Source of the DNA: a virus
Direction: 5' to 3' (one strand)
DNA: 64,000 nucleotides
Virus record (IMG/VR): IMGVR_UViG_3300025030_000064
Coordinates: 29,499 to 93,498 of that record
Shown here: positions 30,342 through 39,638 of the stretch, one piece after another
Layout: each line of letters opens with the position of its first letter
How positions within the stretch are numbered: the first letter of the stretch is position 1
Translations under genes and position numbers: made by a program
Notes under the pieces: generated by a model
What the model saw: only the letters and a program-made list of their open reading frames with translations
Databases searched by the model: none
Told to the model about the DNA's origin: nothing

Positions 30342-33300
30342 ATGGCAAATCTATGTCCACCATTACACACTTCTGAATGGAAACACTTTCAGAGTAGATT
30401 TAATAATATAGGAGAAGCTCTTCATGTATGGAAAACACATGATTTTAGAATACCTTCTAATATTGAATTAGCAAGAGAATATGGTATGATGGCTAGACTT
30501 AAGAGACAGCCAGATACTAAAGAAGAAAAAGAGAAAAAGGATATTGAGTTTAATAAACAGTATGATGACTATATTTCAACTAATGATAATGTTTATTATT
30601 TATCTGAAGAAGATGCTATAAATAACTATAATGAGTTAAAAGATAAATATCCTAGTTTATATTTCGAACTAACAAGTAAGTTTCATCTTAAACCAAATAC
30701 TGTAGGAGAGAAAGCTTATTTTACTTTATGGAAGTTAGAAGCTAGAGATGTTCGGTTTTTCCCAGGTATTAAGTTCCATTATACAGGTAATGATAATAAG
30801 ACTGATGAGAATAGTAAGTTTTATATTAATGGACTAGGAAAGAAGTCAGAGAGAAATAGTTCTTATATAGAAGATTTTATATTGCCAGAGAAAGACAATA
30901 ATGATATTGATCCTTCATATAGAAGAGCAAGAATAAGTGCAGAGAATTATCTTAGAAATAATGGTATAGATATAGGTTTTAAAGACTATAAAGAATATGT
31001 AGTAGATAGCAGACCTAATGACAAACTTACTTTTGATGAATATGTACAACATATAAAAAATAGTGGAGAAAAAGGAAGATTAATAGGTAAGGTATTTCAT
31101 AAACATCAAGAGATAGGTGCAACACCTACGGTAGAGAATAAAAAAGAGTTATCTATATTAGAATCAAGATATGGTAATACTGATAAGGATATTAAAGAAT
31201 TAGAGAAGTTACAAGAGATATCAGAGAAGTATTATGAGAATCATGTAAAGCCAATGGTTACTGGAGCTTTAGATTTTGATTTCGAATTGCCGGTATCAAT
31301 AACAGGACTTGACTATACCTTTAATGATGGATTATCAGAAGTGAAGTCTGATACTGTTACAGGAGCTATAGATGCAGTATTTAAATATGATAAACATAAG
31401 TATAGGATTATAGATTTTAAAACAGGATATATCAATCCTGATGAACCTGGGCCATTATTAAGAAAAGATTCTAAGTTAAGAAGTAATAACTATACTCATG
31501 GTATGCTTAAGATTGTTCTTAATGCTATACAGTTTAAATCTTCTGTAGATAGAAATGCTAAGTTTGATGATATAGCATTATATAATGCAGATTTAAAGAA
31601 TGGAAACAACTATATCTATTCTATCATGGGTAGTGAGAGTAGAATGTCAGAGTTGCAATTATTCCTTGATGAATGGGCTTATCATTTTAGGACTACACAG
31701 TCAGAATGGTATAAGAACAATAAAGACCTTTTCTCTTCAAATAATTATATAGCAGTTCCGGAAGAAGATAAAAAATTAATAGATAATCAACAGGCTATTG
31801 ATGATCTTATGGTATCATTAAATAACCTTGTAGAAAGAAGAATGTCTAAAGGATTAACAGAAGCTGAAGAAGATCAAGTAAGAAGTATTATCGATTCTAT
31901 TTCTTTTCTTACAACTAAATCTACTCCTTTATCACAGGGTACCTTTGTTAGCAATAAAGGATCTATAGAGAGTAAAGGTATGCACTTCTTAGAAACATGG
32001 ACATTAGGTATAAAAGACAAGAGTAATCCTTTAGTTCAGGTAATCAATAAGCTTCATTCAGAGAGGTCATTTAAATATAATAAGGAATATCTTTCCATGA
32101 TACAGGAATACCAAAGAAGATTAACTAAGTTATCAAAAAAGACAGCAGTACATGTAGGAGTAAGCTATAAGGATATTTATGACTTTATGTGGGTAAAGAA
32201 AGAAGATAGTGAAGATGGTATTATAAAAGGTGGAGAATATCTTACTACCTGGAGAGAAGAAGAGAAATGGAAGAGTCTTACTGCAGAACAGAAAGACTTT
32301 GTTAATTATCATAGATGGTTTATAAGATATAATCTCTTTGCTACTATGGACCCAAGAGAAGGTGTAAAATATATCAATAGTGAGTTAAGAGATAGAAAAG
32401 ATTTAAGTGAAGATGATATAAAGTATTTAAAGAATCAGATTGATGAATTAAATAAGTTACCTGATCTTAATAAATTTGCAACAGCTGGAATGAAATGGTT
32501 TACATATTATGAAGGATGGACACCAAGAGTAATACGTCAACCAGAAGAAGAACAGAATATCCAAAAACATTTAGGTAATATCTTTAAAAATACATGGAGA
32601 TTCAATCAGGATGATCTTGCTTCAGTTATTAAAGATAGAGATAGTCAAAACTACATAGGTTTACTAATAAAGTATATGGGTAAAGCTAATGCTCCACAGT
32701 TACAGGAAACAGATTATACATACAACCCTGAGATAATAGCAGTATCTTTTTATGATAATATGTCAAAGAAAAGACATTTTGATGATGTACATAATCTATC
32801 TAATGCTATAGTACATATTCTTACTGAGATAAATCATAAAGCTAATTCTAAAGAGATAAAGAATATTATCAATTATACTAGTGAGTTTGCTAATCAGATA
32901 GCTGACATGAAAGCTAATGAGCTTAATGAGACAACAAAGAGAATAGTATCATTAAAGAACTTAGTAGGCTTTACTTCATTAGCATTACGATTCTTATCTC
33001 CTATGAGAACAGGTGTTACTCAACAGATAGGATTAACTAATCGTGCAGTAGCAGGAACTATATCACGTTTATTAGCTGATAAGATGGGTATAGATAAGAA
33101 GAATATAGATTTCTCCGGAAGGAATGTTGCAAAGGTTACCAGTATCACTTCTCGATTAATGAAAGATATGGTATGGGGAAGAGATAAGTTGAATAAGAAT
33201 AAGATGCACTTCTTTAATAATATCTTTGGTAATACAGTAGAGTCTTATACTAATATGGCTTATAATAAAAGTAAGATGGTATCTGCTATGTCATTCTTAT

Positions 33301-34427
33301 TAGGAAAAAAAATAACTCTTAATGGACTATATTTCATGTATAGAATATGGGATATAATAACCTATTCACAATACCTATCTGATCAGTTATTAGACATGAA
33401 GGTTCCTTCTAAGGATGGTAAGACTATGATATCAATGTATGATGCCTATGAATTTAATGAAGAGAAACAAGCATTTGAATATGTAGGAGGAGCAAGAGGA
33501 AAGACAGTTGACGGTAGAATACTAACAGATATTACTTTTAAAGAAGTAGAGACAATGAAGACTGTTGGTAGGAAGTCATTAGGAGAAATGAGAAATGAAG
33601 AAAGATCTATAGCGGAGAATACTTTATTAGGATTATTATTCTTTCAATTCAAATGGTTCTATCCAGGCATGATGAATTCAGCATGGAAATCAAAACAGAA
33701 AAGTGCTTCATTGACAAAATGGATGGAGAATGGAGAATACTTTGTATCTGATGAAAATCACGTAGACTATAATAAGAATTTCAGTAGATATACAGATGAT
33801 ACTAAGACTACAGAAACTGAATTATATAAAAAATATAAAGAATCAGGAACCCAGATACTACCAGTACTTATAGCTACTCAGATGACAGATGAAGGATATA
33901 TGAGGACATTAGGTACTGTAGGAATGATGTTAAAACTATATGCTAAGAATCCTCAGAAGTTCAAAGACGAATGGAGTAACCTCTCAGACTATCAAAAACA
34001 GAATATCATATTAGCAGGAGTTAAGTTAGCACAATGGATAAGTCTTGGTGTATTAGTTGGTCTTGCATTTGGTGGTGGTGGAGATGATGATAAAGGAAAT
34101 AAGTGGTCATATAATCTATCAGCATTACAGAAAGAAACAGGATTTGAATTTATCTTTACAGACTTACAAGGACATGCTAATACTCTTACTTCATCAGCAA
34201 CAATAAAAACTACGGCTGACTTCTTAGGAGCTTTATATGAGTTCTCAGGAGCATTAATAACAGGAGATAAGATTGAGACAGGTCCACATGCTGGATGGTA
34301 CAGAGGTCTTCCTATGACATTAAAGAAAGCGCCAGGTACTTCTATCTTCTATGATGTATGGAGAACAAAGTATGACTATGATGAATTTGAGAAGACATTA
34401 AGTAAGTGGGAGAGAGAGTACCATTAA
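30342..34427 (+). CDS. Large virion protein with RecB/Cas4-type PD-(D/E)XK nuclease motif
   Basis: The 1,361-residue protein has a nuclease region with FHKHQE near residue 252 and GAIDAVF...RIIDFKTG near 343-360, the D-x(n)-DxK signature of RecB-like nucleases, followed by a helix with a Gln-Tyr-type motif. The C-terminal third contains several hydrophobic segments, including LGVLVGLAFGGGG near residue 1235. It is the last gene of the plus-strand module and starts 9 nt after the giant polyprotein. It is probably co-packaged. A nuclease injected with the genome could attack host DNA or process phage DNA, but this is inference. Confidence 0.65.
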   Translation: MANLCPPLHTSEWKHFQSRFNNIGEALHVWKTHDFRIPSNIELAREYGMMARLKRQPDTKEEKEKKDIEFNKQYDDYISTNDNVYYLSEEDAINNYNELKDKYPSLYFELTSKFHLKPNTVGEKAYFTLWKLEARDVRFFPGIKFHYTGNDNKTDENSKFYINGLGKKSERNSSYIEDFILPEKDNNDIDPSYRRARISAENYLRNNGIDIGFKDYKEYVVDSRPNDKLTFDEYVQHIKNSGEKGRLIGKVFHKHQEIGATPTVENKKELSILESRYGNTDKDIKELEKLQEISEKYYENHVKPMVTGALDFDFELPVSITGLDYTFNDGLSEVKSDTVTGAIDAVFKYDKHKYRIIDFKTGYINPDEPGPLLRKDSKLRSNNYTHGMLKIVLNAIQFKSSVDRNAKFDDIALYNADLKNGNNYIYSIMGSESRMSELQLFLDEWAYHFRTTQSEWYKNNKDLFSSNNYIAVPEEDKKLIDNQQAIDDLMVSLNNLVERRMSKGLTEAEEDQVRSIIDSISFLTTKSTPLSQGTFVSNKGSIESKGMHFLETWTLGIKDKSNPLVQVINKLHSERSFKYNKEYLSMIQEYQRRLTKLSKKTAVHVGVSYKDIYDFMWVKKEDSEDGIIKGGEYLTTWREEEKWKSLTAEQKDFVNYHRWFIRYNLFATMDPREGVKYINSELRDRKDLSEDDIKYLKNQIDELNKLPDLNKFATAGMKWFTYYEGWTPRVIRQPEEEQNIQKHLGNIFKNTWRFNQDDLASVIKDRDSQNYIGLLIKYMGKANAPQLQETDYTYNPEIIAVSFYDNMSKKRHFDDVHNLSNAIVHILTEINHKANSKEIKNIINYTSEFANQIADMKANELNETTKRIVSLKNLVGFTSLALRFLSPMRTGVTQQIGLTNRAVAGTISRLLADKMGIDKKNIDFSGRNVAKVTSITSRLMKDMVWGRDKLNKNKMHFFNNIFGNTVESYTNMAYNKSKMVSAMSFLLGKKITLNGLYFMYRIWDIITYSQYLSDQLLDMKVPSKDGKTMISMYDAYEFNEEKQAFEYVGGARGKTVDGRILTDITFKEVETMKTVGRKSLGEMRNEERSIAENTLLGLLFFQFKWFYPGMMNSAWKSKQKSASLTKWMENGEYFVSDENHVDYNKNFSRYTDDTKTTETELYKKYKESGTQILPVLIATQMTDEGYMRTLGTVGMMLKLYAKNPQKFKDEWSNLSDYQKQNIILAGVKLAQWISLGVLVGLAFGGGGDDDKGNKWSYNLSALQKETGFEFIFTDLQGHANTLTSSATIKTTADFLGALYEFSGALITGDKIETGPHAGWYRGLPMTLKKAPGTSIFYDVWRTKYDYDEFEKTLSKWEREYH

Positions 34428-34433
34428 AAAAAA

Positions 34434-34465
34434 AATAGGGCAAAGCATTTCTGCCTCACCCTATT
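34434..34465 (-). terminator. Bidirectional intrinsic terminator between convergent modules
   Basis: AATAGGG pairs with CCCTATT, with a GC/GC inner pair and a short loop. On the minus strand the stem is followed by a run of at least nine T, so it is a strong terminator for the long early operon. Termination of the plus-strand late operon would be weaker. Confidence 0.8.
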
Positions 34466-34487
34466 CAACCTATTTATAAAAACTAAA

Positions 34488-34754
34488 CTAATCTATTTCA
34501 TCATTATGATGTTCTGCTAATGATGCTGGGTCCATACCTTTTGCACTATTTAATAATTGTCTCTTAAAATGCTCACTTCTTATGTCTTTGAATATTTCTT
34601 CTGGTATCTCTACACCAGTTTCTATATTATGTTTTGCTAATATATCAAATGCCATGTCATCTAATAAATATATTCTAGGAATATTATCTATTACAAAAGT
34701 TATCTCTGTCAGTTTTGTCTTTTCGTTGTAATATATCTTCTCTACTATTATCAT
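34488..34754 (-). CDS. Hypothetical protein, last gene of the early operon
   Basis: 88 residues, acidic C-terminus, no recognisable motif. It overlaps the upstream gene by one base and is followed by the convergent terminator. Function unknown. Confidence 0.55.
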   Translation of the reverse strand: MIIVEKIYYNEKTKLTEITFVIDNIPRIYLLDDMAFDILAKHNIETGVEIPEEIFKDIRSEHFKRQLLNSAKGMDPASLAEHHNDEID

Positions 34755-35131
34755 TATTCTAAAAATTTACATAGGTAGGACCAGGCATAGTTGTCATTGT
34801 TTACTACAAACATACATTGATTATCTTTATTTATATTAAGATATATGTTTATCTGCTTACCTGTTTCGTCTATACATTCATAAAACACCCATTCATCACC
34901 ATCATTATCTACCACTCTACTACTTATGGCATCATATATTTGTTTAGTATTACTATAAATAATAAATCTCATTCCCTTTATAGTAATTAGTATATCTACT
35001 GGCTTCATAGATGGAACAGATTCTTCTATCTTTGAAAAGGTAAAGCCATAAGCATTCATTTTTATTATCTCTTGACTATACCCTAACATAGAATATAGTA
35101 TTATCACTATTATTAATATTATTTTTTTCAT
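34754..35131 (-). CDS. Secreted/periplasmic hypothetical protein
   Basis: The 125-residue protein starts with a type I signal peptide (MKKIILIIVIILYSMLGYSQ), with a cleavage site typical of Bacteroidota after YSQ. The mature part is about 105 residues, mixed alpha/beta, without a known motif. It overlaps the neighbouring frame by 4 nt (ATGA). A role at the envelope, such as superinfection exclusion, is possible but untested. Confidence 0.6.
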   Translation of the reverse strand: MKKIILIIVIILYSMLGYSQEIIKMNAYGFTFSKIEESVPSMKPVDILITIKGMRFIIYSNTKQIYDAISSRVVDNDGDEWVFYECIDETGKQINIYLNINKDNQCMFVVNNDNYAWSYLCKFLE

Positions 35132-35622
35132 TCTTTTATTTTAATTAATAGTATGTCATCAAATGCTTTATTTAATTTTTCATCTGCATCTAATGAATTT
35201 AATCCAGCTCCATGATTTCTTGTTTTAATTATTATCAACTCAGTTATCCAATACTTAAGCCATACATCTTCACTTATTAGAAGAGATTTAAGACTGTCTT
35301 TAGCTATTATATAAGGAACATCTTTTTTAAAGACATGTTCTTCGTTATAGTCAGGATAGAAAGTAGTAATCATTACTGCATTTTCTATTGAACCCGGATA
35401 TGGATCAATACCACCTTCATATATTTTATCTACATATTCACTACATGCTTGTTCAGATAGTTCAGTAAACCTCATAGGAGGAAATACTAATTTAATATCT
35501 TTAGGTAGCTTACTACTATCTATTTCCCATAATACACTACCATCATCATTATCTATTCTTTTTACCTCATCAATACTTACTACAAGAAAAGGTATTTTAC
35601 CTTTAGTTATTATTTTTATCAT
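35128..35622 (-). CDS. Hypothetical protein
   Basis: 164 residues, no signal peptide, no recognisable catalytic motif. It is translationally coupled to both neighbours by ATGA-type overlaps. Confidence 0.55.
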   Translation of the reverse strand: MIKIITKGKIPFLVVSIDEVKRIDNDDGSVLWEIDSSKLPKDIKLVFPPMRFTELSEQACSEYVDKIYEGGIDPYPGSIENAVMITTFYPDYNEEHVFKKDVPYIIAKDSLKSLLISEDVWLKYWITELIIIKTRNHGAGLNSLDADEKLNKAFDDILLIKIKE

Positions 35623-36287
35623 TTTAATAATCTTTCTAAATTAGTTTTTTTATCTATTACTGTAAACATCTTTAATCTTCCTATTAAAGCAAGTAGTTTT
35701 TCTTTACTTGGTTCAGGTAAATGGTTATTGCCTGAATCAGCTCCTATATTCACCTGTAATGGTTCACATTCTTCTATCATTGTAATAAATTCATCTAAAT
35801 CAAAATCCATGATAGGTTCTATGGTAATATAAAGAGGATGTCTTATTAATAGCATTTGCTCTATTCTGTCAATAGGTTTTGGTGATTTCTTCATATGTTC
35901 AGGATACCACCTATTTGTTTCTAAAGTAACGCAAATACTTGAATTCATTGGCAATATCCTACGTGCATTTTCAGGATTTTTTGTTTGAAATAAATATTTA
36001 TTATCATATTTGCCACAATGAACTATAATTTGTTTAATAAATTTTTCTGGAACATCCGCAGCAAATAAATCATTTTGAGCAACCACAAATATATTATTTC
36101 CAGAACCTAAATTCTCTTCCATTGCTTTTGCATCAAGTCTAAGTTCTCCTGAATACTTCTGTTTAATTACAGGATATCTCATTAGCTTATTAGTGCTGCA
36201 ATAACTACATTCATGTAGGCATTTCCCAGCTAAGGGATTCCATGTATGTGTTATCCATGAATACATATTACCATTACTCTTATTCAT
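35619..36287 (-). CDS. DUF5131 (phage Gp37/Gp68)-family radical-SAM-like protein
   Basis: The 222-residue protein begins with SWITHTWNPLAGKCLHECSYC, where C-x3-C-x2-C is the radical-SAM iron-sulfur motif. TWNP next to it and the later FQTKNPE and TLETNR stretches are typical of the DUF5131/Gp37-Gp68 family of phage and plasmid proteins. The family's substrate is unknown. A four-base overlap couples it to the HNH gene upstream. Confidence 0.75.
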   Translation of the reverse strand: MNKSNGNMYSWITHTWNPLAGKCLHECSYCSTNKLMRYPVIKQKYSGELRLDAKAMEENLGSGNNIFVVAQNDLFAADVPEKFIKQIIVHCGKYDNKYLFQTKNPENARRILPMNSSICVTLETNRWYPEHMKKSPKPIDRIEQMLLIRHPLYITIEPIMDFDLDEFITMIEECEPLQVNIGADSGNNHLPEPSKEKLLALIGRLKMFTVIDKKTNLERLLK

Positions 36288-36559
36288 TTTTCATCTATTA
36301 TCTTATGACATTTACTACAATATAATATAAGGTACTGTAAATAGTCAAGTTCTTTACCGACTATATTAACTCCATCAACATTATAAGTTATATGGTGTAC
36401 CTCTAAGTAAAGTATAGAAGAGCAGAAAGAGCCATTAACGACTCTCCTGCATGATCTATCTCTGGCAAGAATCCTTTTACGTACTTCTTTCCAGTAGGGT
36501 GTGTTAAGTGCTTTAACATAATTAGACTTTCGTCCTCTCTTATGTTGTAGTCTACTCAT
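36284..36559 (-). CDS. HNH endonuclease
   Basis: The 91-residue protein contains the HNH core LEVHHITY followed by LILYCSKCHK, with an upstream CRRVVNG-SFC pair completing a zinc site. Its small size suggests a stand-alone phage HNH nuclease, possibly a homing or recombination-associated enzyme. It overlaps the next gene by 8 bases. Confidence 0.8.
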   Translation of the reverse strand: MSRLQHKRGRKSNYVKALNTPYWKEVRKRILARDRSCRRVVNGSFCSSILYLEVHHITYNVDGVNIVGKELDYLQYLILYCSKCHKIIDEK

Positions 36560-37262
36560 CCTGTTTTTTTACAGTACTCTCTGATGGTGGATTACATTGT
36601 GGAATATCTTCTGGCTTTAAATCTAAGGCAGGTTCATCTTTTCCTTTATCAATTACCTTAATGAACTTAGTCTTAGGTTTAGTTTTCCATGCTTTAATCT
36701 CTTCTGATGTACCAAAGTTACCATGGAAAAACTCTTCATTAGTTGTCATTGAATTATACAGATCAGTCTTTTCATAATCTGGTATGATAGATACTTTAGC
36801 TAACTTAAGTTGTAAGTCCATGAAAGTATAGAAATAATATTTACCTTCAAAAGGAACTCTCCAGGTATAGTTATCATCTAAGGTAATATCCTTAATGCCT
36901 AACTTAACTTCATTAGCTAATGCTTTTACTGTATTAGTAGTGGCATTAACCATCTCCTTAGCATCTGCCAAAGCTTTCTTAGCTTTCTCATATTCGTAAC
37001 TTGCCTGTTGTAGTTCTTTCTCTACTAATGGCATCTTAAGCTCTAAAATATCCTGATATTCTTTTCTTAGGTCTGTCTTCTCTCTGTTATCCATAAAACG
37101 TGATACGGTAATCTTTTGATTGATTCCTACCATATTCTTATTGATAAACTCTAATGCTTCTTTAGCATCTTTAAACTTCCCTAAGTTATCAGGAACGATA
37201 GAACTATTAGCTACATCGAACTCAATACTTGCTGGTCTGTACATCTCTTTGTTTGTCTCCAT
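36552..37262 (-). CDS. Coiled-coil phage protein, unknown function
   Basis: 236 residues, with a helical coiled-coil segment at about 70-115 (EKELQQASYEYEKAKKALADAK) and an acidic, proline-rich C-terminus. It is the first phage gene downstream of cassette island 1. No family recognised. Confidence 0.6.
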   Translation of the reverse strand: METNKEMYRPASIEFDVANSSIVPDNLGKFKDAKEALEFINKNMVGINQKITVSRFMDNREKTDLRKEYQDILELKMPLVEKELQQASYEYEKAKKALADAKEMVNATTNTVKALANEVKLGIKDITLDDNYTWRVPFEGKYYFYTFMDLQLKLAKVSIIPDYEKTDLYNSMTTNEEFFHGNFGTSEEIKAWKTKPKTKFIKVIDKGKDEPALDLKPEDIPQCNPPSESTVKKQDE

Positions 37263-37317
37263 ACACTTTTTTTATTTATTAAATTAATACTAAAAACTTA
37301 TTCTCTCTTAATCTGTA

Positions 37318-37367
37318 GATAACTATACCTACAAATATATTAAAACATATTGTAGCTACCTATTAGC
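37318..37367 (-). repeat. attC-like palindrome, left end of island 1
   Basis: On the plus strand GATAAC and ATTAGC enclose a stem CTACAAATAT/ATATTGTAG with one unpaired base. It is the most degenerate site and abuts the 37262 phage gene through an AT-rich leader. Confidence 0.45.
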
Positions 37368-37458
37368 TGCAATTTAATTTTAATTGCCATCGCACCGCAG
37401 TTTTTCAAACTGTTATTATTAAATCTAATTTTTTTTGCAAATTCAGCAGCCATACCAC

Positions 37459-38133
37459 TTAAAAAACCCTTTCTTTTTCCATTCGTTTCAAGCAATCCAA
37501 AGGCTCTTCATTAGGCAGTAAATTATAACCACAACCAAGCGTTCCTCCTTTCCAACTGCCTTTTCTCTTTCCAACTTCTTTTGAAAAATGTATATCTATT
37601 CCTCTGCTTGTCTTAGCAAATAAACTTGTCCACTTCAATCCTTTTGGTCGCCACTCTCTTTCATCAACATAAATCGTAGTTGGTATTATTGTTCCATCAT
37701 ATTTATCTGTAAAGTCATAAGTCCAAGATTTTTGTTTTGCCTTCCATTCATCATTATAAAAACTTTTACAACTACCTTTCGTTTCATGCTCCCAAGTATC
37801 ATCTTTCAATAATATTGAAGTCCTTACCCAATCTTTTGTAATAAATGGAAAATACCATGTCCACCATTTATTACCGCCATTACCGTTGCCTTTTCCACCT
37901 TTATAAATCCAAAAGGTATTATTATGTATTTTTATTCCCCAACATGGTGGGTCGCATTCATCTGTCCATTTATTTCTAAATGGTAAAACAAAAGTCAAAC
38001 TGAAAAATATCAAGTCTAAGTTTATTCGTGGTCGGTTATCAAAATAACCACACACTTCGTAGCTTAAATCAAAGTGCCATCCAAAATAAAAATACATCCA
38101 ATTGTTTTCAAAAATCCATTTTTCTTTTTTCAT
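37459..38133 (-). CDS. Conserved phage-type protein of unknown function (cassette gene)
   Basis: The 224-residue protein is rich in Trp, Lys and Gly (WRPKGLKWT, GSWKGGTLGCGY) and belongs to a type of protein seen in many phages without assigned function. I start it at 38133 (MKKEKWIFENN) because the longer frame (to 38181) would read through the AT-rich leader and part of the upstream palindrome. A hairpin follows the stop at 37397-37411. Confidence 0.6.
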   Translation of the reverse strand: MKKEKWIFENNWMYFYFGWHFDLSYEVCGYFDNRPRINLDLIFFSLTFVLPFRNKWTDECDPPCWGIKIHNNTFWIYKGGKGNGNGGNKWWTWYFPFITKDWVRTSILLKDDTWEHETKGSCKSFYNDEWKAKQKSWTYDFTDKYDGTIIPTTIYVDEREWRPKGLKWTSLFAKTSRGIDIHFSKEVGKRKGSWKGGTLGCGYNLLPNEEPLDCLKRMEKERVF

Positions 38134-38182
38134 ATAAATTATTATTAAAATTAAACAGACCACACACACAAGCCACCGCACC

Positions 38183-38235
38183 AGCTAACACATGCTTAAA
38201 ACCATTAAAACAGGTTTCAAGCATCATTCGTTAGC
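38183..38235 (-). repeat. attC-like palindrome with clear boxes
   Basis: Plus strand: AGCTAAC, AC, then ATGCTTaAAACC, an 8-nt loop, GGTTTcAAGCAT, CATTC, GTTAGC. Arms pair over 12 positions with one mismatch. Spacers are 2 and 5 nt, an asymmetry shared with the site at 40371. A second hairpin (38230-38267, GTTAGCAAA to TTTTTGCTAAC with inner AAAACGA/TCGTTTT) shares its right box. Confidence 0.75.
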
Positions 38236-38365
38236 AAACATTAAAACGACACTTCGTTTTTGCTAACATGTCCTTATGGCTATATTGTTCGTGTTTCATC
38301 TTTTGTTTCATAGGTTAATAATAAAAAAGAAAAGCCAACCCTCGTCAGCTTTTCAAGCTGTTATT

Positions 38366-38587
38366 TTAATGTCCGTTTAATTTAACTTCTTTTGAAGTTT
38401 TTTCACAACTGTCATACAAATCAGTTAAATAACTCTCGCTAATATTTTTCAATTCTTCATTTACTTCATTTAGCGAGGTTTTCTTTAATTTATTTAATTC
38501 ATTTTCAGTAAAATCTTCTTTTTTAGATTCACCAAAAAGAGCCAGATTCAATAATCTGATTCGCATTAATTTTCCGTTTGTTTTCAT
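38366..38587 (-). CDS. Small charged hypothetical protein (cassette gene)
   Basis: 73 residues, Lys/Glu/Leu-rich, predicted helical. The start at 38587 (MKTNGKLMRIR) is preferred over 38620 because a long A-rich leader precedes it and the earlier start overlaps the upstream gene. A CAGCTT-TTC-AAGCTG hairpin directly follows the stop. Confidence 0.5.
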   Translation of the reverse strand: MKTNGKLMRIRLLNLALFGESKKEDFTENELNKLKKTSLNEVNEELKNISESYLTDLYDSCEKTSKEVKLNGH

Positions 38588-38606
38588 TTTTTTTTTTAGT
38601 TTTAAT

Positions 38607-38849
38607 TTATAATTTTTCAAATGTTTTACCGCTTTCCATCATAATAAAATATTTTTTATGATTTAATAAGGGTAAAATAAATTTACCATCATTACCTACA
38701 AGAATAGCATAGGTATTTTCATTTGCGACAACCATCGTTTCAAGTTTTTCATAAACTTCAGCAACTTCTTTAGTTGTTACAGAATAATTATCACCTAAAT
38801 AGTGATTCATAATCTGTCCGTCTTTTTCAACGATTCTTAATGTATACAT
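38607..38849 (-). CDS. Hypothetical protein (cassette gene)
   Basis: 80 residues, no recognised motif. No palindrome separates it from the downstream 73-residue gene, so the two probably form one two-gene cassette. Confidence 0.5.
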   Translation of the reverse strand: MYTLRIVEKDGQIMNHYLGDNYSVTTKEVAEVYEKLETMVVANENTYAILVGNDGKFILPLLNHKKYFIMMESGKTFEKL

Positions 38850-38937
38850 ATATTTATTTATTAAATTTGGGTACTCTAAAAGATTTTCCCCTTCCTCTTT
38901 TTCTTTTTTACTCAGTTTTTCAATTTACTTTCTGCAA

Positions 38938-38970
38938 GTTAATGCACTTTGCAAAGCCCAGTTCATTAGC
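38938..38970 (-). repeat. Short attC-like palindrome
   Basis: Minus strand GCTAATGAACTGGGCTTTGCAAAGTG then CATTAAC. The first 20 bases match the site at 60221-60250 (GCTAACGAACAGGGCTTG) with few changes, linking islands 1 and 3. Confidence 0.55.
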
Positions 38971-38975
38971 AACCA

Positions 38976-39422
38976 TTAACCGCCATATTTAATGTAGTCT
39001 TTTAATATCCTTTCGGGTATTTTAAAAGTTGTATGATAACCATCAAGCCATTCGTTAAAGGCGGTTAACGTAACCTCCGCACTATCCTCGCTCTTGCTAA
39101 CATCAACTAAGGGTGCATTTTTTGCAGTTTCAATCGAAGTTTTACCGCCGCACCTTTTTAAAATACTTTCTACGTCTATATCTTTTGGCATCACTGGCTC
39201 TATTGGATAACACCATTCAAACATTTTCACTTCTTCTTCGGTCATCGGAAATCGTCCTGCAAATGCTGGCTCCCAAACATATCCAAGTGAGTTTTCGTCA
39301 ACATACATTCGGTTAGATGCCCTTGCCTGTGCAATTAATTCATGGTGTAAATCATTACTGCTAATTATTTTTCCTCCATGTATTGCCAAAAATTCAAGTA
39401 ATCTTTTTAAATCATTTTCCAT
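38976..39422 (-). CDS. Hypothetical protein (cassette gene)
   Basis: 148 residues, acidic, with a WEPAFAGRFPMTEEE segment and a C-terminal helix. Phage-like in character but not assigned to a family. Flanked on both sides by palindromic sites. Confidence 0.55.
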   Translation of the reverse strand: MENDLKRLLEFLAIHGGKIISSNDLHHELIAQARASNRMYVDENSLGYVWEPAFAGRFPMTEEEVKMFEWCYPIEPVMPKDIDVESILKRCGGKTSIETAKNAPLVDVSKSEDSAEVTLTAFNEWLDGYHTTFKIPERILKDYIKYGG

Positions 39423-39483
39423 CGCTCAAAGTTTATATTGTTATTATTTAAAATTGATTTCATTTAACGCACCTTAGTTGTGT

Positions 39484-39611
39484 TCATTAGAAGACATCCC
39501 TTCGGGCTGTCTTCTAATGAGAGGCTTGAAACCGTTTCGAATGCCGCCCTTCGGGACGACCTTCTAACAATGGCTAAGAAGCCATTTAAACGGCTCCAAG
39601 CCTCTCGTTAG
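39484..39611 (-). repeat. Composite palindrome: perfect 13-bp hairpin plus long attC-like stem
   Basis: TCATTAGAAGACA pairs perfectly with its complement ending at 39520. CTAATGAGAGGCTTG (39514-39528) then pairs with CAAGCCTCTCGTTAG (39597-39611) with one G-T mismatch, continued by AAACCGTTT/AAACGGcT. Inside are an AATGGCT/AGCCATT hairpin and a second CCCTTCGGG copy. The nested layout resembles two attC sites fused. Confidence 0.7.
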
Positions 39612-39614
39612 TGG

Positions 39615-39638
39615 CAATTGTTTTGTTTAAATTAAAAA
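39615..39638 (+). repeat. 24-bp inverted repeat flanking the methyltransferase-like gene, left copy
   Basis: A 24-bp sequence beginning CAATTGTTTTGTTTAAATT recurs exactly inverted at 40329-40352. Outside each copy lies the cassette box (GTTAGTGG at 39607-39614, CCACTAAC at 40367-40374). The gene at 39632-40291 is thus enclosed. Confidence 0.75.
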
